Assembly (NCBI GenBank): GCA_027317045.1
Contig: DAHVFI010000174.1
Coordinates: 1-8,215, forward strand
Reading direction: 5' to 3'
Length of the DNA: 8,215 bases
Source: Gammaproteobacteria bacterium
GTDB lineage: Bacteria > Pseudomonadota > Gammaproteobacteria > Natronospirales > REEB76
Both the position numbers and the translations under genes were made by a program. Below, piece after piece: positions 6,018-8,215 of the stretch. Each line of letters starts with the position of its first letter. Position 1 is the stretch's first letter. The notes under the pieces were generated by a model. The model was not told the DNA's origin and searched no databases. It saw only the letters and a program-made list of their open reading frames with translations.

Positions 6018-8215
6018 GTGGCCGACTGTTGTCATAGTACCCCCGAGCCCTTCTTGGACCCGTCAAGCCGCCGGCAAAATCCAGGTCAATCCACGGTCAA
6101 GGCGGAGCCCCTGGAGGGTCCATCGGCGCAACAGAAATGGACCTGCCCCATGCATCCAGAAGTGGTCCAGAATCATCCCGGCACCTGCCCGGAGTGTGGC
6201 ATGGTGCTTGAGCCGTTGATGCCGGTTCCGTCGGCAAAGCAGCGCTGGACTTGTCCCATGCATCCCGAGATCGTGCGCGATGCGCCGGGCGTTTGCCCGA
6301 TCTGCGGTATGGCGCTCGAACCGATGCTGCCGGTAGTGGACAAGCAAAGCGATCCGGAACTGCTCGGCATGCTGCTACGTTTCTGGGTCGGTGTCGCATT
6401 CACAATGCCCCTCGTCATTATCGCCATGCGCACACTGTTTTTGCGCCCCTGGGTTGAGTTGCTGCCGGGCGCGGTATGGAGTTGGAGCGAGTTTGCGCTG
6501 GCAACACCGGTGGTGTTGTGGGGCGGCTGGCCGTTTTTCCAGCGCGCCTGGCGTTCGCTTCTGCGCCGCAGCCTCAACATGTACACCTTGATCGGGCTAG
6601 GGGTTGCTGTGGCCTATGGCTACAGCCTGGCGGCATTACTTTTCCCGGGGATGTTCCCCGTGACGTTCCGCATGGCGGATGGCACGCTGCCGGTGTATTT
6701 CGAGGCGGCCGCGGCCATTACCACGCTGGTGCTGCTGGGCGAGGTATTGCAGATGCGCGCTCGCCATTCCACCTCGGCTGCCATTCGCGCGCTGCTGGAT
6801 CTGGCGCCACCCGTGGCACACCGCATCAATGCGGACGGCGGTGAACAGGATGTGCTTCTGGGACAAGTGCAGGTGGGTAATTCCTTGCGCATACGACCGG
6901 GCGAGAAAATACCCGTGGATGGCGTGCTGCTGGAAGGCAAGAGCAGCGTCGATGAGTCCATGTTGACTGGCGAGCCGTTGCCGGTGGAAAAACACGCCGG
7001 AGACAAATTGGCGGGCGGCACGCTCAATAGTACCGGCAGTTTCGTGATGCGCGCGGAACGGGTGGGTGCCAACACGCTGCTCTCACGCATCGTGGCGCAG
7101 GTGACTGCGGCGCAGCGCAGCCGTGCGCCTATCCAGTCACTGGCGGATCGGGTATCCGCTTGGTTTGTGCCGGCGGTGGTGCTGGCCGCCCTGACAAGTT
7201 TCATTGTCTGGTATTTCTTCGGACCCGCTCCGCAGTTCGCCCATGGACTGGTGAATGCCGTGGCGGTGCTCATTATCGCCTGCCCGTGCGCGCTGGGGCT
7301 TGCCACACCCATGTCGATTATGGTGGCCATGGGCAAAGGCGCGCAGTCGGGCGTGCTGTTCCGCAACGCGGCGGCGCTGGAACGTTTACGGGAAGTGGAT
7401 ACGCTTTTGGTGGACAAGACCGGCACGCTCACGGAAGGCAAACCCAAAGTGGTGGGTGTGGAATCCAGCGGCACATTATCGGAGAACGAATTACTGTTGT
7501 TTGCCGCCGCGTTGGAACAGGTCAGCGAACATCCGCTGGCTGCGGCCATCGTGACCGCCGCGCGGGAACGCGAACTTGTCATCGGCAAGGCGGATCAATT
7601 CGAATCGGTCACGGGGCAGGGTGTGCGGGGCCTGGTGAATGGTAAGCGCGTAGCGCTGGGCAATGACAAACTGGCGGCGGCGCTCAAAGCGGACGTGTCA
7701 TCCGCAGACAACAAGGTTCAAGCGCAGCGCGCTCAGGGCGCAACAGTTATGTATGTGTTTGTGGACGGCCAGCGCGCCGGCTTCATCGCCGTGGCCGACC
7801 CCATCAAGCAAACCACACCGGATGCCATTGCAGGACTGAAACATGCAGGCCTGCGTGTGGTCATGGTGACGGGTGACAACGAAACCACGGCGCACGCAGT
7901 CGCCGACAAACTTGCTTTGGATGAGGTCCTCGCTGGTGTTTCTCCGGAAGGCAAGGCTGAAGTTGTAAAGCATCTGCAGGCTGAAGGCAGGCGCGTGGCT
8001 ATGACCGGCGACGGCATCAACGACGCGCCGGCACTCGCGACTGCCGACGTGGGTATTGCCATGGGTACCGGCACCGACATCGCCATGGAAACTGCCGCTG
8101 TGACTTTGGTAAAAGGCGATTTATGCGGTCTACTGCGCGCCCGCAGGCTGTCCCAGGCCACCGTGCGCAACATCCGCCAGAATCCGTTCTGGGCATTCCC
8201 CTATAACGTGGTGGG
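6018..8215 (+). CDS. copA: Cu(+)-exporting P-type ATPase with two N-terminal heavy-metal-binding modules (right-truncated)
   Basis: A P1B-type ATPase that pumps Cu(I) (possibly Ag(I)) out of the cytoplasm across the inner membrane. The frame runs off the right edge with 732 complete codons visible; about 40-50 residues with the last helix are probably missing. The N-terminus has CCH (4-6), then two Cys-rich WTCPMHPE...CPxCGM modules (41-62 and 77-98) in place of the common GMTCxxC (HMA) domain. Helices follow near 115-140, 155-177, 188-213 and 227-248. Further motifs in order are TGE (317-319, actuator), CPC (422-424, ion site), DKTGT with phosphorylated Asp466, His505-Pro506 in SEHPLA, and GDGIND (664-669). 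The final NPFWAFPYN fits the NX6YN signature of Cu+ (P1B-1) pumps. It sits in an operon behind csoR, which supports copper specificity. GTG 6018 is chosen from Shine-Dalgarno spacing; ATG 6012 is possible. Confidence 0.94.
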   Translation, partial: MADCCHSTPEPFLDPSSRRQNPGQSTVKAEPLEGPSAQQKWTCPMHPEVVQNHPGTCPECGMVLEPLMPVPSAKQRWTCPMHPEIVRDAPGVCPICGMALEPMLPVVDKQSDPELLGMLLRFWVGVAFTMPLVIIAMRTLFLRPWVELLPGAVWSWSEFALATPVVLWGGWPFFQRAWRSLLRRSLNMYTLIGLGVAVAYGYSLAALLFPGMFPVTFRMADGTLPVYFEAAAAITTLVLLGEVLQMRARHSTSAAIRALLDLAPPVAHRINADGGEQDVLLGQVQVGNSLRIRPGEKIPVDGVLLEGKSSVDESMLTGEPLPVEKHAGDKLAGGTLNSTGSFVMRAERVGANTLLSRIVAQVTAAQRSRAPIQSLADRVSAWFVPAVVLAALTSFIVWYFFGPAPQFAHGLVNAVAVLIIACPCALGLATPMSIMVAMGKGAQSGVLFRNAAALERLREVDTLLVDKTGTLTEGKPKVVGVESSGTLSENELLLFAAALEQVSEHPLAAAIVTAARERELVIGKADQFESVTGQGVRGLVNGKRVALGNDKLAAALKADVSSADNKVQAQRAQGATVMYVFVDGQRAGFIAVADPIKQTTPDAIAGLKHAGLRVVMVTGDNETTAHAVADKLALDEVLAGVSPEGKAEVVKHLQAEGRRVAMTGDGINDAPALATADVGIAMGTGTDIAMETAAVTLVKGDLCGLLRARRLSQATVRNIRQNPFWAFPYNVV
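6138..6335 (+). repeat. Tandem duplication of a Cys/Met/His metal-binding module inside copA
   Basis: Two units start at 6138 and 6246, exactly 108 nt (36 codons) apart. Over 30 aligned residues 21 are identical, including WTCPMHPE, PG, CP, CGM and LEP; each unit has three Cys plus Met and His. The DNA has diverged apart from short blocks such as CCCATGCATCC, so the duplication is not recent. The module resembles the short heavy-metal-binding domain found at the N-terminus of some copper/silver ATPases. Confidence 0.85.

Noticed and set aside
6097..6586. Overlapping - strand frames (100 and 137 codons) opposite the copA N-terminal region.
   Set aside because: Both are antisense to the conserved metal-binding repeats and first helices of CopA and show no domain of their own.
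6620..7588. A 322-codon - strand frame opposite copA.
   Set aside because: Its composition is Ser/Thr/Ala-rich low complexity. The opposite strand carries all P-type ATPase motifs in one continuous frame, so this is a shadow.

Overview
The window is a compact, moderately GC-rich bacterial stretch with every supported gene on the + strand. The short type A PutA, the single-chain L-serine dehydratase and the CsoR/P-type ATPase pair together suggest a proteobacterium, probably beta- or gammaproteobacterial. That assignment rests on gene style only; there is no rRNA or other marker here.

Layout: (1) positions 1-483 hold the 3' part of a sulfotransferase-like gene cut by the left edge. (2) 583-3774 is putA, a bifunctional proline dehydrogenase / glutamate-semialdehyde dehydrogenase without the N-terminal DNA-binding domain. 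(3) 3876-5243 is sdaA, a 4Fe-4S L-serine ammonia-lyase. (4) 5280-5633 is a small YeaO-like DUF488 gene that has no ATG, GTG or TTG at its proper 5' end. (5) 5680-5711 is a sigma70-type promoter whose spacer carries a G6 tract flanked by inverted A/T arms, read as a CsoR operator. (6) 5718-5993 is csoR, a Cu(I)-sensing repressor. (7) 6018 to the right edge is a Cu+ export P-type ATPase (copA type) with two tandem Cys-rich metal-binding modules, truncated in its last membrane helices.

Two functional blocks follow one another. The first, putA-sdaA-DUF488, is amino-acid catabolism: proline to glutamate, and serine to pyruvate plus ammonia. Its genes are close together (101 and 36 nt gaps) and may share transcripts. 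The second is a self-contained copper-resistance operon. CsoR is predicted to repress its own promoter until Cu(I) binds, which then allows expression of the exporter 24 nt downstream.

I see no transposon, CRISPR array, RNA gene, phage gene or defence system, and no clearly undescribed system. The observations most worth checking are the apparent ACG start of the DUF488 gene, the operator-in-spacer architecture with a nearly leaderless csoR, and the imperfect hairpin overlapping the putA stop codon.
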